Shown here: positions 11,657-23,339 of the stretch, in pieces
How positions within the stretch are numbered: the stretch's first letter is position 1
Layout: each line of letters starts with the position of its first letter
From: Toxorhynchites rutilus septentrionalis
Taxonomy: Eukaryota; Arthropoda; Insecta; Diptera; Culicidae
Assembly: GCF_029784135.1 (NCBI RefSeq)
Contig: NC_073746.1
Span: forward strand, 5,687,136-5,751,135
Direction of reading: 5' to 3'
DNA: 64,000 bases
Program-made: the position numbers and the translations under genes
The notes under the pieces: model-generated
Databases searched by the model: none
What the model was told of the DNA's origin: nothing
The model's input: only the letters and a program-made list of their open reading frames with translations

Positions 11657-12161
11657 ATTTCACACGTTCTAAGGAATATATTTTGAAAAATATTAGAGCA
11701 CTGATTGAATAGAAGCCAGATCTTTGTATTTTAGGTATTTTATGAATACTAAGAGGATATTTTTATATCAAATTTAATTAATTCGGTTTACCTCTCTCGC
11801 AGGTAGATTGACAGAGGGTACTTCAACGGCTTTTTTTTCACTACTAAATGACAATAAATCTTGGTTCGGAGCATCGAAACAGCTAAGAAAAACTATTTTT
11901 CAACAATTTCCACTAATTGTAAGATAAACACGGTATAAGTTTTCGAGAAATCAGTATATTAATTACAGAGAAAATATGCAACGGTTTGTTTACATATTTT
12001 TCACTCACACGCGAAACTTTCATAGGTGGCGACACCGTACCTTCGATGACGCGAATAAAGCGCTCTGAGTTCCCAGCTGTGAAACAATAACGCGAGAGAA
12101 GTACTTGTGAGAGTAAATTAGAATTTGTTTTGTTTGCTTTGTTTTTCTCATGTTTGTATAT

Positions 12162-12162
<1 letters not shown>

Positions 12163-12204
<42 letters not shown>

Positions 12205-12213
12205 AGAGAGAGG
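12163..12213 (+). repeat. (GA)n microsatellite
   Basis: About 50 bases of AG repeats with two AAAG interruptions lie just outside the candidate right end of the two-gene transposon. Confidence 0.95.
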
Positions 12214-12649
12214 AGGATTAAATTTTTGTTCAGTTGTACTATCCAGCACCCGCTGGAATACAAGTTCATAAGGAGGGTATTGGTTGGAATACAACAGAGC
12301 GATTTTAGTTTTATTTATATTTTGACATGCGACAGCTCTACTGAAGTACAGGGTGACTCAAAAGTCATGAATTTTTTCAAACATAAGGTGACTATCAATA
12401 CGGTGTCAATAATCAATATTTATATTACCAACCAGGTGACCACTTTACCCAACTACCCCAATCGAGAATTTGTGGTTCTAAAGCAAATGCGAAGCGGTAC
12501 TTGAGTTTCGGAAATAGGAAATAGGAAATAGGAAGTCACACGGGGCCATAGTTATTATTATCTTTCAGTGATTTGATCTGATTTGAGCATGTCTTCAGCC
12601 ATTTGATTTCGATGAAATTTTTGAAGAGAATCGAGCTCTTTTGGCACTA

Positions 12650-13946
12650 AAGGGTGTGTCACATCAAATTGCATCACGGAAAAAACGCTGTAGAAATTCG
12701 CCCAGTAGACCGATCCTTTTGAAATTTTTAGACAGTAAAATAAAAACTATTAAACAACTTTTGGCATTTTCTTTTTATTCATACTTCGAGCCCAAGCCCG
12801 TATGCTCGCACCTTCCTCTTTACCCCGTCCATAAGGTTCTGTACAACGTCAGGTTGTAGTTTTTTTTAACAGAAATCCATTTTCTCTTGAAGACCGCCTC
12901 CGATTTGACAACTTTTGGGTTCTTCCGGAGGGCCTGCTTCATAATCGCCCAATATTTCTCTATTGGGCGAAGCTCCGGCGCGTTGGGCGGGTTTATTTCC
13001 TTTGGCACGAAGGTGACCCCGGTGGCTTCGTACAACTCCAACACGTCCTTTGAATAGTGGCACGAAGTGAGATCCGGCCAGAAGATGGTCGGGCCCTCGT
13101 GCTGCTTCAATAGTGGTAGTAAGCGCTTTTGTAGGCACTCCTTAAGGTAAACCTGCCCGTTTACCGTGCCGGTCATCACGAAGGGGGCGCTCCGCTATCC
13201 GCAAGAGCAGATCGCTTGCCACACCATGTACTTTTTGGCAAACTTGGATAGTTTCTGCTTGCGAATCTCCTCCGGAACGCTGAATTTGTCCTCTGCGGAG
13301 AAGAACAACAGGCCCGGCAGCTGACGAAAGTCCGCTTTGACGTAGGTTTCGTCGTCCATTACCAGGCAATGCGGCTTCGTCAGCATTTCGGTGTACAGCT
13401 TCCGGGCTCGCGTCTTCCCCACCATGTTTTGCCTTTCGTCGCGGTTAGGAGCCTTCTGAACCTTGTATGTACGCAGGCCCTCCCGCTGCTTGGTCCGCTG
13501 GACGAATGAACTTGACAAATTCAGCTTATTGACGACATCCCGGACCGAACTTCTCGGATCACGTCTAAACTGCTTAACTACGCGCTTGTGATCTTTTTCA
13601 CTGACGGAGCATCCATTTTTGCCGTTCTTCACCTTCCGGTCGATGGTTAGGTTCTCGAAGTATCGTTTTAGTACTCTGCTGACCGTGGATTGGACGATTC
13701 CCAGCATCTTACCGATGTCCCGATGTGACAACTCCGGATTCTCGAAATGAGTGCACAGGATTAATTCACGACGCTCTTTCTCGTTCGACGACATTTTTCC
13801 AAATTTATGAAAAATTGACAGTGAAGCATGGCCAACGTGATCTATACACTCTTATCTGATTATAAGCGAAAGCTGAAGATATAATTCCTAAAAATTAAAT
13901 TTCTACAGCGTTTTTTCCGTGATGCAATTTGATGTGACACACCCTT
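12650..13946 (-). mobile_element. Mariner-type (DD37E) transposon with intact ends
   Basis: Inverted ends of about 48 bases begin AAGGGTGTGTCACATCAAAT and end with its complement at 13946. The two bases TA flank both sides (12648-12649 and 13947-13948), the standard Tc1/mariner target duplication. Length is 1,297 bp. Fragments of the same family occur at 25206-25719 and 26507-26661. Confidence 0.95.
12779..13794 (-). pseudogene. Mariner DD37E transposase with one stop and one frameshift
   Basis: Paired helix-turn-helix motifs fill the N-terminal half (LSHRDIGKMLGIVQSTVSRV, then RDPRSSVRDVVNKLNLSSSF). The first catalytic Asp is in LVMDDETYV; the second and third are in IFWPDLTSCHYS and ELRPIEKYW. 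Exactly 37 residues separate these last two, which marks the DD37E family described from mosquitoes. A TAG at about 13182 interrupts the frame between CSCG and RSAPFVMTG, and an A-run near 12860 shifts frame before the C-terminal QNLMDGVKRKV. The start is the ATG at 13794 (MSSNEKERREL). The protein would excise and reinsert the element but is inactive in this copy. Confidence 0.9.
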
Positions 13947-13959
13947 TAGTCATGCTGCG

Positions 13960-14479
13960 ACGTTTCTCATGCCCAAAACATCATATGATGAACGGTCTCG
14001 TGAGAGATATGTAAGTCACAGTCTAGCTCCCTCAAACTTAAATGACGACTTCCGAGCACCATTTCTTTTATTGTTAACGGAAACAATTGCGAAAAATTAA
14101 AATTGTTATTGGAAAATTTAAACTTGTTCTTAATGACGCTGTAAATAAACTTAACTCAGTTAATAGTAGTGTCAATAAAAAAAAATTGAAAAATGTTCAC
14201 CGGGAAGATTTGAAAATTCTATTTCAATGACAGAATGTACATTCTGCAGTATTCTTGAGTAGCTTCTACTCAACTTTTTTTTCACTTTTTCACGCGATGG
14301 CTGGTACTGCATAAACAAATTCCATGTAGTTGTGTGAAAATGTGTTTGTATGAAAAACATTATTTTAAATCAATTTGTATGTAACTATGTTCTAGAACTA
14401 AATTGTATTGATTAATGAAACGATTTGTTCATTCACATAAACACATTTGAATATGGTTAGTCAAACATTGAACCGTATT
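13960..14479. other. No gene seen
   Basis: AT-rich sequence without a recognisable domain lies between the mariner and repeat family A. Confidence 0.4.
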
Positions 14480-14880
14480 AACTCTTTGCGGTCGTTTGCT
14501 CTCCACCACCATTCCTTTTTTATCATTAAAGTCTTTTGGTGAGCAAAGCAAAGAACTATACCAATCCAATACTTCATGCAACAATGTATCAGTTTACACA
14601 TTTTCTAAACGAATTTCAATGTCTTGTGAATCTGTTCACGAATCAAAAAGAGTGCTTCTATGAATAACAGATAACGGTGCTCAGTAAAAACAAAAACTTC
14701 GGGGAATATTTATTGAAATACTTCATGTATTGCGGCACTGTGTAGATGTAAAGATCATTGTTCTGTATTTTCAAACAGTAAGGTAATAGACGGAAGACGC
14801 CAAACTAATTATTTTTATGATACATGCGAAAATCAGGATTGCATGTTGGGGACTGTTTCGAAAGATATCACACGAAAGAG
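14480..14880 (+). repeat. Repeat family A, longest copy
   Basis: Blocks TTTGCGGTCGTTTGCTCTCC, CAACAATGTATCAGTTTACA, AATAACAGATAACGGTGCTC, GACGCCAAACTAATT and GATATCACACGAAAGAG follow one another. All recur in the same order on the minus strand at 48545-48880, and the first half at 6430-6620. No terminal inverted repeats or ORFs were found. Confidence 0.65.
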
Positions 14881-15251
14881 AATTATAACATATAATTTTT
14901 ATATGGGAACGACACACAAACAAACATTGTTCAATAAATATTTATCTAAAGTTCACAAAAAAAAATGGATAAATATTTTTTTTCATAATCGTACAAGTTA
15001 TGTATCACTACCCCGTATTGTAGCCAAATATATTGCCGTTCATGGAAAACAATTTCAACCTGTCATGAAAAAAAAAATAAAATTATCGTTTTTAGGAAAT
15101 TCAATTTTAGAGTAAATTTTTTTTTAGTATTTTCATTTTTTTACATAATTTTTCCCATGAGAATTGAGAAATTTTCACAAAAGTCACTCATAATTATGAG
15201 AAGTCGATTAAAAAAAAGTCACAGGAGGGTTGTGTCCGAGACACGACCGCA
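14881..15251. other. No gene seen (one short open frame)
   Basis: An open frame from 14843 to 15115 would give 90 residues, rich in Lys and Ile, with no recognisable motif. It starts inside repeat family A, so I treat it as chance. The stretch ends with GTGTCCGAGACACGACCGC, the approach to the next element. Confidence 0.35.
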
Positions 15252-15508
15252 TAGTTGACGTAGGATTCCGTTAGGCTATCTGTTGATTTCAGATATGTTT
15301 GAAGAATTACATCGTTAAACTCTTTGATTACTTAAGTATCTCTTCGGTTAACCGATTCCATCCACCAGTAATTTGACTACGGGAGATGGAATGAAGAGAG
15401 AGAAGACTTAATAAACTCCTAATAAACTTTCTAACTCTTTGATAATGATTTTGGTTTTAATGTCTCTGGTAGGGAACACATTGTGGTAGGAACAAAAGTT
15501 TCCTCTAC

Positions 15509-15989
15509 TAGTGATTCCCGAAAATCGTTCGATTAATCGATTAATCGAATACTTTCTACAGAAATCGATTATTAATCGAATGAATACTACGCAACCAATA
15601 ATCGAAGCGAACGAATAATTTTCGTCGATTAATCGATCCAGAGAAAAAAAAAAACGTACGGCCGCTGCAGTTCCATCCTGAACTTCAATTATTATCTTTG
15701 ACCCCCCCTGAACTCGTCTAGGAAGCTCAATGCCGTCAACGCGAATTAAGCTTCGTTTACGAGTTTAGCGTAAAAGATAATAATTGATTATCAGGCGGAA
15801 TGAACACTTTTTTGATTCTAGATGGCTTTCTAGCAAATGAGAAATATTAGTCTAACTAATTATTCCTCTCAGTGTGACGATTAATCGATTAATCGATTAT
15901 TTGGGGCGATTGATCGTATCGAATATCAAACTGCTGAAAAGCATTCGATTAGCTGATAAACGATTAATTTCATAAATCGGAGATCACTA
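15509..15989. mobile_element. hAT-like MITE with imperfect 8-bp duplication
   Basis: The ends TAGTGATTCCCG and, inverted, CGGAGATCACTA carry ATCGATTAATCG-type palindromic repeats just inside. The flanks TCCTCTAC (15501-15508) and CCCCCTAC (15990-15997) agree at 6 of 8 positions. A smaller MITE is nested at 15670-15805. Confidence 0.7.
15670..15805. mobile_element. 136-bp MITE nested in the hAT-like MITE
   Basis: The arms GTTCCATCCTGA/ACTTCAATTATTATCTTT and AAAGATAATAATTG/ATTATCAGGCGGAATGAAC are inverted copies. The centre contains AATGCCGTCAACGCGAAT. A half-copy is at 6963-7050. Confidence 0.8.
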
Positions 15990-16399
15990 CCCCCTACCTT
16001 CATGTATTTTCAATGTCGATTTCCCCCAGGCAGCTTGGTTTTGATGTCTCTGTTAGGGACCCGCCGCATGTGTCGTCAATTTCGATCAATCAGAAGTGGG
16101 TATTTCCGTTAGGATAGGGGCTGAGATTTTTCAATTGTTCGATAGTTAGTTTCATGACATATATTATTTTCTTCAAACCAAAAAATTGTTATGGAGTGCC
16201 GAAATCTATTGACGCAAAAATTTCATCAATCCATCAAGAAATGACTGAGCAATGAGCGTTTGAAATTGGACAATTTTCACGATGTGCTCGATTTTCGATT
16301 TTCAATTTGTACCCCAATATGTTCCCGAAAGACGTAATCCTACGTCAAAAACTTCCAACAAAGTTTTAAACTTCAATTAGCTAATTTAATAATATCTTC

Positions 16400-18044
16400 T
16401 ACAAAGCTCGATTGAATACAGAGAGGGTGCTGCAATTCAAATAGACAAGTCGACGCAAAACACCTCGTGAACGATATTATCAAATGTATTACAATTGTTT
16501 TACAGAGAATATACTGTGCTAGTCCAGAGCGAAGGCATCTAGCCCTAAGAAAGGTGTCATCCGTGAGTTACGATCAATAGTAGCCTCGGTTAAGCCGCGA
16601 TTATTACCGTTTCACACCCAAATGATGGCTTATGATTGCTGCTCCACGAACACGAATCGAAAATGAAAATAAAAGAAAACATTTCGAATAGATACATAAG
16701 CTAGTTGTTTTATTTTTACTTCCCCTTCCTCGAGCGGAAAATAATTCTTTCCAGATGCAGCGCGGAGAGATTAGTTTTGAGCTGGCAGGTTGTACCAATA
16801 AAAAAGAGAATTATGAACCACAAGATGTATTTTCCGTTTTCTAAGCGCCCATAGCCCGGTCGTAACCGCTTTTGTTGCACTAATTTATAGGTTTTACATT
16901 TTTGTTATTACTTTTACGGAACTACTACCAGTTTGTTTTACGATTATATTATTCCGTGAGCATAAAAGCGCTTAGTGGGTGAGCGCAGCGGTGAGTGATG
17001 CTTATCATTGCTAATTAAGCAATAAAACATTGCGCACTTTTCGGAGGTGGAAACAGTTTTTGACAACGGCGTGAAACGCTATGAAGACAGATTTTCTTCG
17101 GCTGTTGCTGTTTGGATGTAGGGTTAGCCGATGGCAGCAGCACTTTAATGAGGAAGCGCAAGGTCAAGTGTCCATTGGAGCGGATTTTGATCGTCTGCCG
17201 AGCAGTCGAATGGTGAATTATGCAAATGGATCTTTCTCTCAGAATGTATAATTGAAGTAGAAGCCGCAGTGACTGTCGTCACAACGCAACAACATCGTCT
17301 ATAAGGGGGTCTTTCCGCAGTATTGTCGGAGCATGTCTCCGACCGGACAGACTGGATCGAATGGACAGAGAGAGAGAGAGAGTGAGTAGACGGGATAAAT
17401 GCTTTAAATTAAGAAAAGCCGGATTAATTGGTGTGTTGGACATCACTTTAAATTGAGGATATTTTTGATTAAAAGATTTAAAGCACACAATGAACGTCAC
17501 GTCACATGTATTATGCGATGTTTATTATGGCATAAAGGAATTGCTGTGTTTCCGGTCTGTGGTAGAGAGCGTGAACGACACAGCCAATCTGAGCTAAATA
17601 TTCGCGAATAAAAATCATTCACAAATTAGAATGTTCATCGCGCCATATGGCAGCTTGTTTCGAAAAATACCAGCCTATCCACCAAACGGCTCACTTCCCT
17701 CCTAATGACATGATAACCATCATTAAATAAATTTAAATTTATTGGATTGTTTTCATGCTAAAATATTATGCGACTGCGCTCGCTGCCCTCAATTTGGTGA
17801 GACATACTGCAGGCTGGCTTTCTAAGCAACGTATAGCGTTTTTTTTGACTGAGGGCGGTAATCAGATGAAATGATAACCGGGACGATGTGAGATCTTGTT
17901 TGTCATTTCACACCAGCCTGGTGCCCTACGAACGGAGTCTATATTTTGCACAGGAAGGTTGTAGCAGAATAAAACAAATCTCATAATGCATGATTCTGGA
18001 AATAAAATTGAGGGATAAACATAGTGAAAAACTACAAGTGTTAC
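16400..18044. other. Intergenic or intronic DNA, no gene seen
   Basis: No coding-like frame, RNA gene or clear repeat was recognised. A short GA run lies at 17367-17381. Base composition is less AT-rich than in the repeats around it, so this may be old unique sequence. Confidence 0.4.
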
Positions 18045-18900
18045 TAATACAGCCGTTCCATGCCAAATCGATATGCTCAAATTTTCGTGAAAATTAATAG
18101 TTTTGTTCCTTATCGTGAAATATTGGCCCCGTAGTTTTTTTTTTTTTTTTTCGTTAGGCTGACCATTTCAATTTTAGGATGGTCCTAATATCTTTTTATT
18201 CCCTCGTTTTTCCAAAAATGCCTTTTTTCAAAAAATCATAACTTATGAACCACGGGACCGATTCAGATGATCGAAATATCAAATTGATGCCGATGAGCTA
18301 GTGTTCTTTAAAAAAAATATCGCAACTAAAATAATTGAATTTTGTTTTCGCAATTATTGATTGTATTTGATTTTGATAGTTTACATGGTCTTGATACCAA
18401 GGGCGCTATATTTGAGTTTTTTTACATAACATATCTAAAAATCAGAGAGCATCAGCATTAGCATTAGCATTGAGCAAGTTGCACAATATCGTAGGGGGTA
18501 CGAATTCAGAACTGTTATGTTAAAAACTAGACTCCAACCGTTGCTGATGATTGGTAATATCTCTTAAATGAAGGCATGTTGTAACATATCGGAGAGGTCG
18601 AAAGAAACACGTTGATTTTTCAAAATTAATTTGTTTTATGTCTTCGTTCAATATTTCCATGCGACTATAACCCATTTTTCCGCAACTGTAAATTTTTTTG
18701 AATATTTCATCAATTCGATATAACGATCATAAGATAGTCAAGTAGTTTAAAAGTTACGAATTTTTGGAAAAAAATATTGTTGAAAAAAAAGGAGAAACAT
18801 GATTTTTCGAACCATCGGTTAACTAACCATAATTAGAGATACTAGATACAAAATCAATTTGTTTTACAAATGTAAATATATTGTTTCAGAAAACAGGTTT
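18045..18900. repeat. Probable dispersed repeat, class unknown
   Basis: The segment opens with CCGTTCCATGCCAAATCGAT followed by GTTTTGTTCCTTAT and a run of T. I recognise this text as typical of an abundant dipteran dispersed repeat, but its class and its ends are not clear from this window. No ORF is present. Confidence 0.3.
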
Positions 18901-19249
18901 TCTGATTTGGATCACTTTATGTGAATCTGTATGATCAACAAATTCGAGAAGTGTTTACTCATAGATGATGCAACCTACGTGAAGGTTGACTTCAGCTAGG
19001 TCCCAGAACAAAAATCTTGCATGCCAACAACTAAATTTTCCTGCCGACAACGACAACGATTTTCCTGCAAAATATAAGTTAGTTTCGACCAGATAACTGA
19101 AGTTTTCATCACAAATAAGACAATGAATTTGGCAAAATACACGAAGGAGTGTCTCCAGAAGTGAATTTTGCAGTTCATCCGATCTCACGATCGCCCCATG
19201 ATGTTTTAATTAGATCTTGCGAGTAGACATTACATTACGGTGAAGATGT

Positions 19250-20985
19250 ACTGCAATGCACAATGATACAGGAGATGCATTTAAGTGGAAATTAGCATTT
19301 AGAGCTTGACAGTTATTCTCTAGACAAAAACTGTCTTAGACAAAGTTGTTACTCATGATAGAGCGCTCGTTTTTATGTCATCAAAAATAGGGTGACCAAA
19401 ATTGTCGATGAAATAAAAAATCTTTATAGATAGAGGTAAATATAGTTGCACAATGTTGTAGCTCCAATTATTCCAGACATCTCTGTAGCACAAAGTTTTT
19501 CTCTATCTCTTGAAATAACCGATATAGCGCCTTTTTTCTAAGTTACGATAGAGTCTCCATGAAAAAAAAAACTGTTTTTTGCTCTAACATTTATATTTCA
19601 AACTTTACATGCAAACTATCTTCAAAAGACTTTTAGAGCTTACCGAGACAAACATTTTTCGATGCAGAGCTTGTAAATATCTCAACTTTACTCAAAGTTA
19701 TTGATATTTCTTCCAAAAAAATATGCTCTTTTCATTTGTTTATCATTCTTTCTGGGGCAAACATAAAAAAAGATTGATGACGGAATTTGAAGGAACAGAT
19801 TTCGCTCCATATAATATGTGATTTTCGAAACTATGTTATTTTTTGTGTTTAGGTAAATTAAAATTGAAATCATGAGTTTTTGGATGAAAACCCATCAATA
19901 ACTTTTAGCAGGATTAAGATATTGACATGTTCTGCATAGCAAAATGTTGGTATTGATAAGCTTTAAAAGTCGTACGAAGACCATTTTGATGTAGAATTTG
20001 TAGAATTTGTAGATGTAGAACCAAAATTGTCGATGAAATGAAAAATCTAAATTTCTTATCTTTATAGAAAGAGATAAACATAGTTCAACAATGTTGTAGC
20101 CCCAGTTATTTCAAACAACTTTGTTGAACAAAGCTTTTTTCTATCTTTTAAAATAATCGATTTAACGCTTTTTTCCAAGTTGCATTAGGGTGACCATGAA
20201 AAAAACGTGTTTTTTCTGCTTTAGCTTTTATATTTCAGATTCTACATCAAAACAGTCTTCGTACGACTTCTAGAGCTTATTGATGCCAACATTTTGCGAT
20301 GCAGAACTTGTCTATATCTTAATCCTACTCAAAGTTATTGATGGTTCTTTACCCAAAAACTCATGATTTCAATTTTAATTTACCCAAACACAAAAAATAA
20401 CATAGTTTTGAAAATCACACATCATGTAGAGTGAAATATGCTCTTTCAAATGCCGCCAATAAACTTTGTTTACGTTTGCCTCAGAAAGAATGACAAACAA
20501 ATGAAAAGAGCATGTTTTTTGGGAAGAAATATCAATAACTTTGAGTAAAGTGGAGATATTGACAAGTTCTGCATCGAAAAATGTTTGTATTAGTAAGCTC
20601 TAAAAGTCTTTCGAAGACAGTTTGCATGTAAAATTTGAAATATAAAAGTTAGAGCAAAAAACAGTTTTTTTCATGGTGACCCCAACGCAACTTAGAAAAA
20701 AGGCCCTATATCGGTTATTTCAAGAGATAGAGAAAAACTTTGTTCTACAAAGATATCGCAAATAATTGGAGCTATAATATTGTCCAACTATGTTTACCTC
20801 TATCTATGAAGATAAGAAAGTCAGATTTTTTATTTCATCGACAATTTTGGTCACCCTATTTTTGACAACATAAAAACTGTATCATGAGTAACAACTTTGT
20901 TTAAGACAGTTTTTGTCTAGAGAATAACTGTCGAGCTCTAAATGCTTATTTCCACTTAAATACATCTCCTGGACCATTGTGAAAT
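19250..20985. repeat. Long fold-back repeat, copy 2 (best preserved)
   Basis: The left end, CAGGAGATGCATTTAAGTGG and AGCATTTAGAGCTTGACAG, is matched in inverted orientation by CTGTCGAGCTCTAAATGC and CCACTTAAATACATCTCCTG at the right end. Arms pair over several hundred bases, with internal modules in both directions. About 1.7 kb, no transposase. Confidence 0.8.
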
Positions 20986-20989
20986 GATA

Positions 20990-22429
20990 CGAGAGGGACT
21001 GGGTCCAGTTTGTTTCGAATAACCTTAACCCACCTAATTATTCTCATTTCAGGCCGAATAAGAAATACTGAGCAATTTGGAAGAGAAATCTGAACGTGAA
21101 GGGTAACCAAAACCATCACTCAATTGAAAACTTGTAATAAGATGACCAAAACAATAGACAATGGAATTGTGCGTCGTTTAATGAGTCAAATTCCTGCGTA
21201 ACCGTAAAAAGTGAGAACTTTGTTTTTTTTTTCTCCTGAAAATATATAGAAATGTCCATTTGAATCCGAAATACACGGCAATGTTGTTGTTCCATTACTA
21301 ATTGGACCATACTTTACAAAAGGTTGGGATACACTGATCTAAACCCTTCGGAGGTTCGTTCTCTCAACTCTCAATGCAGTATATTAAGTCGACACTGACA
21401 TTTTCGATTTGCAGTCTTCGCATGGTTTCGCATGATAAATCTCTCTCAATCATCGAGGTCTTGACGACTTTCATTTACCGAATCCCTTTTACTTATATGG
21501 AGATATGCAGAAACCAGTCTCGAGAGCTTCTTCGCTAATGTGTTTCGGCATCTTATTTACTATGGTTCTACGAGTATTAACTTTCACGACATACAGTTCC
21601 TACAATCCTGGACAACTGTTCTGGACGAAATTCAGCATCCAACTCGAAAATTTCTACTTATAAAATATATATGTTGTTTCGTAGACCTTCTGTGCAACAT
21701 TTACCCGAATAAAGAAGGAAAAATTACGACAAATCATATTATGGGTTTAGTCGAATTTCTCGTTGATAAATATGATTAAATAGGAACAACATGAGAGAGC
21801 AACGAAAATACGAAATAAAACCAAAAATTGTAATGAGGAAATTTGATATGATGCTGGAGACTTCTTTGCAGTGTCATTTTCAGAAATTAGTGTAGGCACA
21901 AATCCGTGTTGTCGTTTGAGACTAAAGATCACTCAGGAATGAGCACGGAATGTGGAATGTTTCGAAAATATGGAAGATAATTTGAACATAAAATTTATAC
22001 AGCAAATATGCCTTGAAAATGTGGAAAGAATTGGTGAGAGAAAAATGGTTCTTACGTATTAAGGCAGTATTCTAGTTTAAAAATTTGAAAAAAATCAAAC
22101 AATTTTTTCTTCATATTTCCGTAGTGCAGGTATTCAAGAACATACCCTAGTAAGGACGTATCGAAAATGCTATTATTTACCGAGTTAGAGCCATTCCACT
22201 GATGTGGCATATAACCTGGTACGGCCATAACAATGAACTTCAAACGCGTTTTACTCGAAACTTGTTTTTTTTCAAACAGACGTACACGATATCTCAAGTT
22301 CTACTGAACCGATTCATGTCGAATTTATATTAATACAATCTGCATGCATCTCTCTATCGCATGAACCAATAAAAAATATTTTACTATTTTCAAAAAAGAC
22401 GGGTGGGTAATGTCGGGGACATAACCGGA
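20990..22429. other. No gene assigned; one 79-residue open frame
   Basis: The frame 21540-21779 (plus) encodes MFRHLIYYGSTSINFHDIQF and onward to a natural stop. The composition is protein-like (several aromatic and acidic residues), but I recognise no family and see no splice or promoter context. The rest is AT-rich sequence. Confidence 0.3.
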
Positions 22430-22574
22430 GTGACGTAGGACTATACAAAGGGGACAGCTTTTGTTAAATATATATTTTAAATATATTGTTTTATTTTCTT
22501 CTCCTACGTGAATACCTACCTATCTACCTGAAAAATGGATTAGTTTACTGTTTACTCTTTATGAATATGTTGAT

Positions 22575-22590
22575 GGTTCTGAAAAGAACC
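22575..22590 (-). promoter_or_regulatory. Histone 3' stem-loop, canonical
   Basis: The minus strand reads GGTTCTTTTCAGAACC: a 6-bp stem around TTTC, matching the consensus of replication-dependent histone mRNAs exactly. It lies downstream of the H2A-like copy B. Confidence 0.75.
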
Positions 22591-23062
22591 TTTGGTGTTG
22601 TGTTTTTATTATCACTCGATATTCCCATCTTGTTCGGTTAAACCTTCCTGTTTAGCTATTGCGTTTGCCACTCGCCACAGCTTTCACAGTTGGAAAATTT
22701 CTTCCCATCCAGCTTGTGACATGTTGTTCAGTAAATTACATTTAATGCGACGTGCCGGAGAAACACTTTGCCACTCACTGAAACTAATTGTTGCCTTGAT
22801 GAGCGCCGAACCGAAGCTGCTCTGTTCTTGATGCGGGTTTTCTGATTGTTGTGAGCAGCTTTGCAAGCCAACTCGAGCACTCCGACGGCCGAAACTCTAT
22901 AATCGCTGTTAGGTATACTGGTGCTCCGGCACCAATCCGTTCGGCCTAGTTACCCTTGCGGAGCAATCAGTGAATGCGATCAACAGGGAACTGGAGACCT
23001 GCACGGTTCGAGTGAGACTTTGCCTTTCCCTTAAGTTGTCCTCCTTTGTTACGTCCACGATG
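22575..23062 (-). pseudogene. Histone H2A-like pseudogene, copy B
   Basis: Reading the minus strand from about 23062 gives [20 protein letters not shown], then QFPVDRIH, a stop, LLRKGN, a stop, and AERIGAGAPVYLTAIIE. This is the H2A core with substitutions and two in-frame stops (near 22974 and 22956). The later part diverges, ending in a perfect replication-dependent histone stem-loop at 22590-22575. Retention of the stem-loop and lack of a poly-A tail argue against a processed pseudogene copied from polyadenylated RNA. Functional H2A packages DNA in nucleosomes; this copy cannot. Confidence 0.65.
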
Positions 23063-23297
23063 CCGATGCCGCACAACCACACGGGTTTACGGTTTGAAAG
23101 AAAATAAGATATTTTTTTGGGGTCCACGTGTTTTATACTCTAGCGGTACACACTCACAGGATAGAGACAAATCGGCAGACTCAGCCAGAGGGGCGAGTCC
23201 AACGAGACGAACGAATGAGCGTTAAAAGGGAGCGATGGCAAAAAAATATATTCATTACGATTCGTTCGCTCATTGGATTCACATGCAGGCTAAAAAG

Positions 23298-23313
23298 GGT
23301 CCTTGTCAGGATC
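23298..23313 (+). promoter_or_regulatory. Histone-like 3' stem-loop on the plus strand
   Basis: The sequence GGTCCTTGTCAGGATC forms a 6-bp stem with one G-T pair, loop TGTC, followed by ACAAAA. It differs from the consensus by one loop base. It would end a plus-strand histone gene converging on the minus-strand copy, but no coding remnant was recognised upstream. Confidence 0.4.
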
Positions 23314-23339
23314 ACAAAATTATCTTCAATCTAAAGAGT

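Larger units (their letters stand above)
7430..12090. mobile_element. Two-gene ISL2EU-type DNA transposon (YqaJ nuclease + THAP/DDE transposase)
   Basis: Two spliced genes converge: a SWIM/YqaJ nuclease gene on plus (7557-10074) and a THAP-DDE transposase gene on minus (11656-10118), their stops about 45 bases apart. That pairing is the known content of ISL2EU elements in the PIF/Harbinger-related group. The boundaries are uncertain. The best candidate ends are CTGGTTCTTACTTTGCTATT near 7431 and, inverted, CGCGAATAAAGCGC near 12050, which share ATTCGCG and CGAAG in the same order. I give this as a weak terminal-repeat candidate; no target duplication was identified. Confidence 0.65.
15252..16350. 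mobile_element. Non-autonomous element with GACGTAGGA inverted ends, carrying two nested MITEs
   Basis: The left end, TTGACGTAGGATTCCGTTAG, is inverted at the right end as GACGTAATCCTACGTCAA. The same end sequence appears at about 22430, 24868-24885 and 26893-26910. It is interrupted by a hAT-like MITE at 15509-15989. There is no ORF of note. Confidence 0.6.

Noticed and set aside
12130..12504. Open frame beginning before the (GA)n run and reading through it
   Set aside because: The frame is open only because the GA repeat has no stops; both strands give low-complexity Glu-Arg or Leu-Ser runs.
13195..13369. Alternative minus-strand frames inside the mariner transposase
   Set aside because: They are shadows of the GC-richer transposase gene in other frames.
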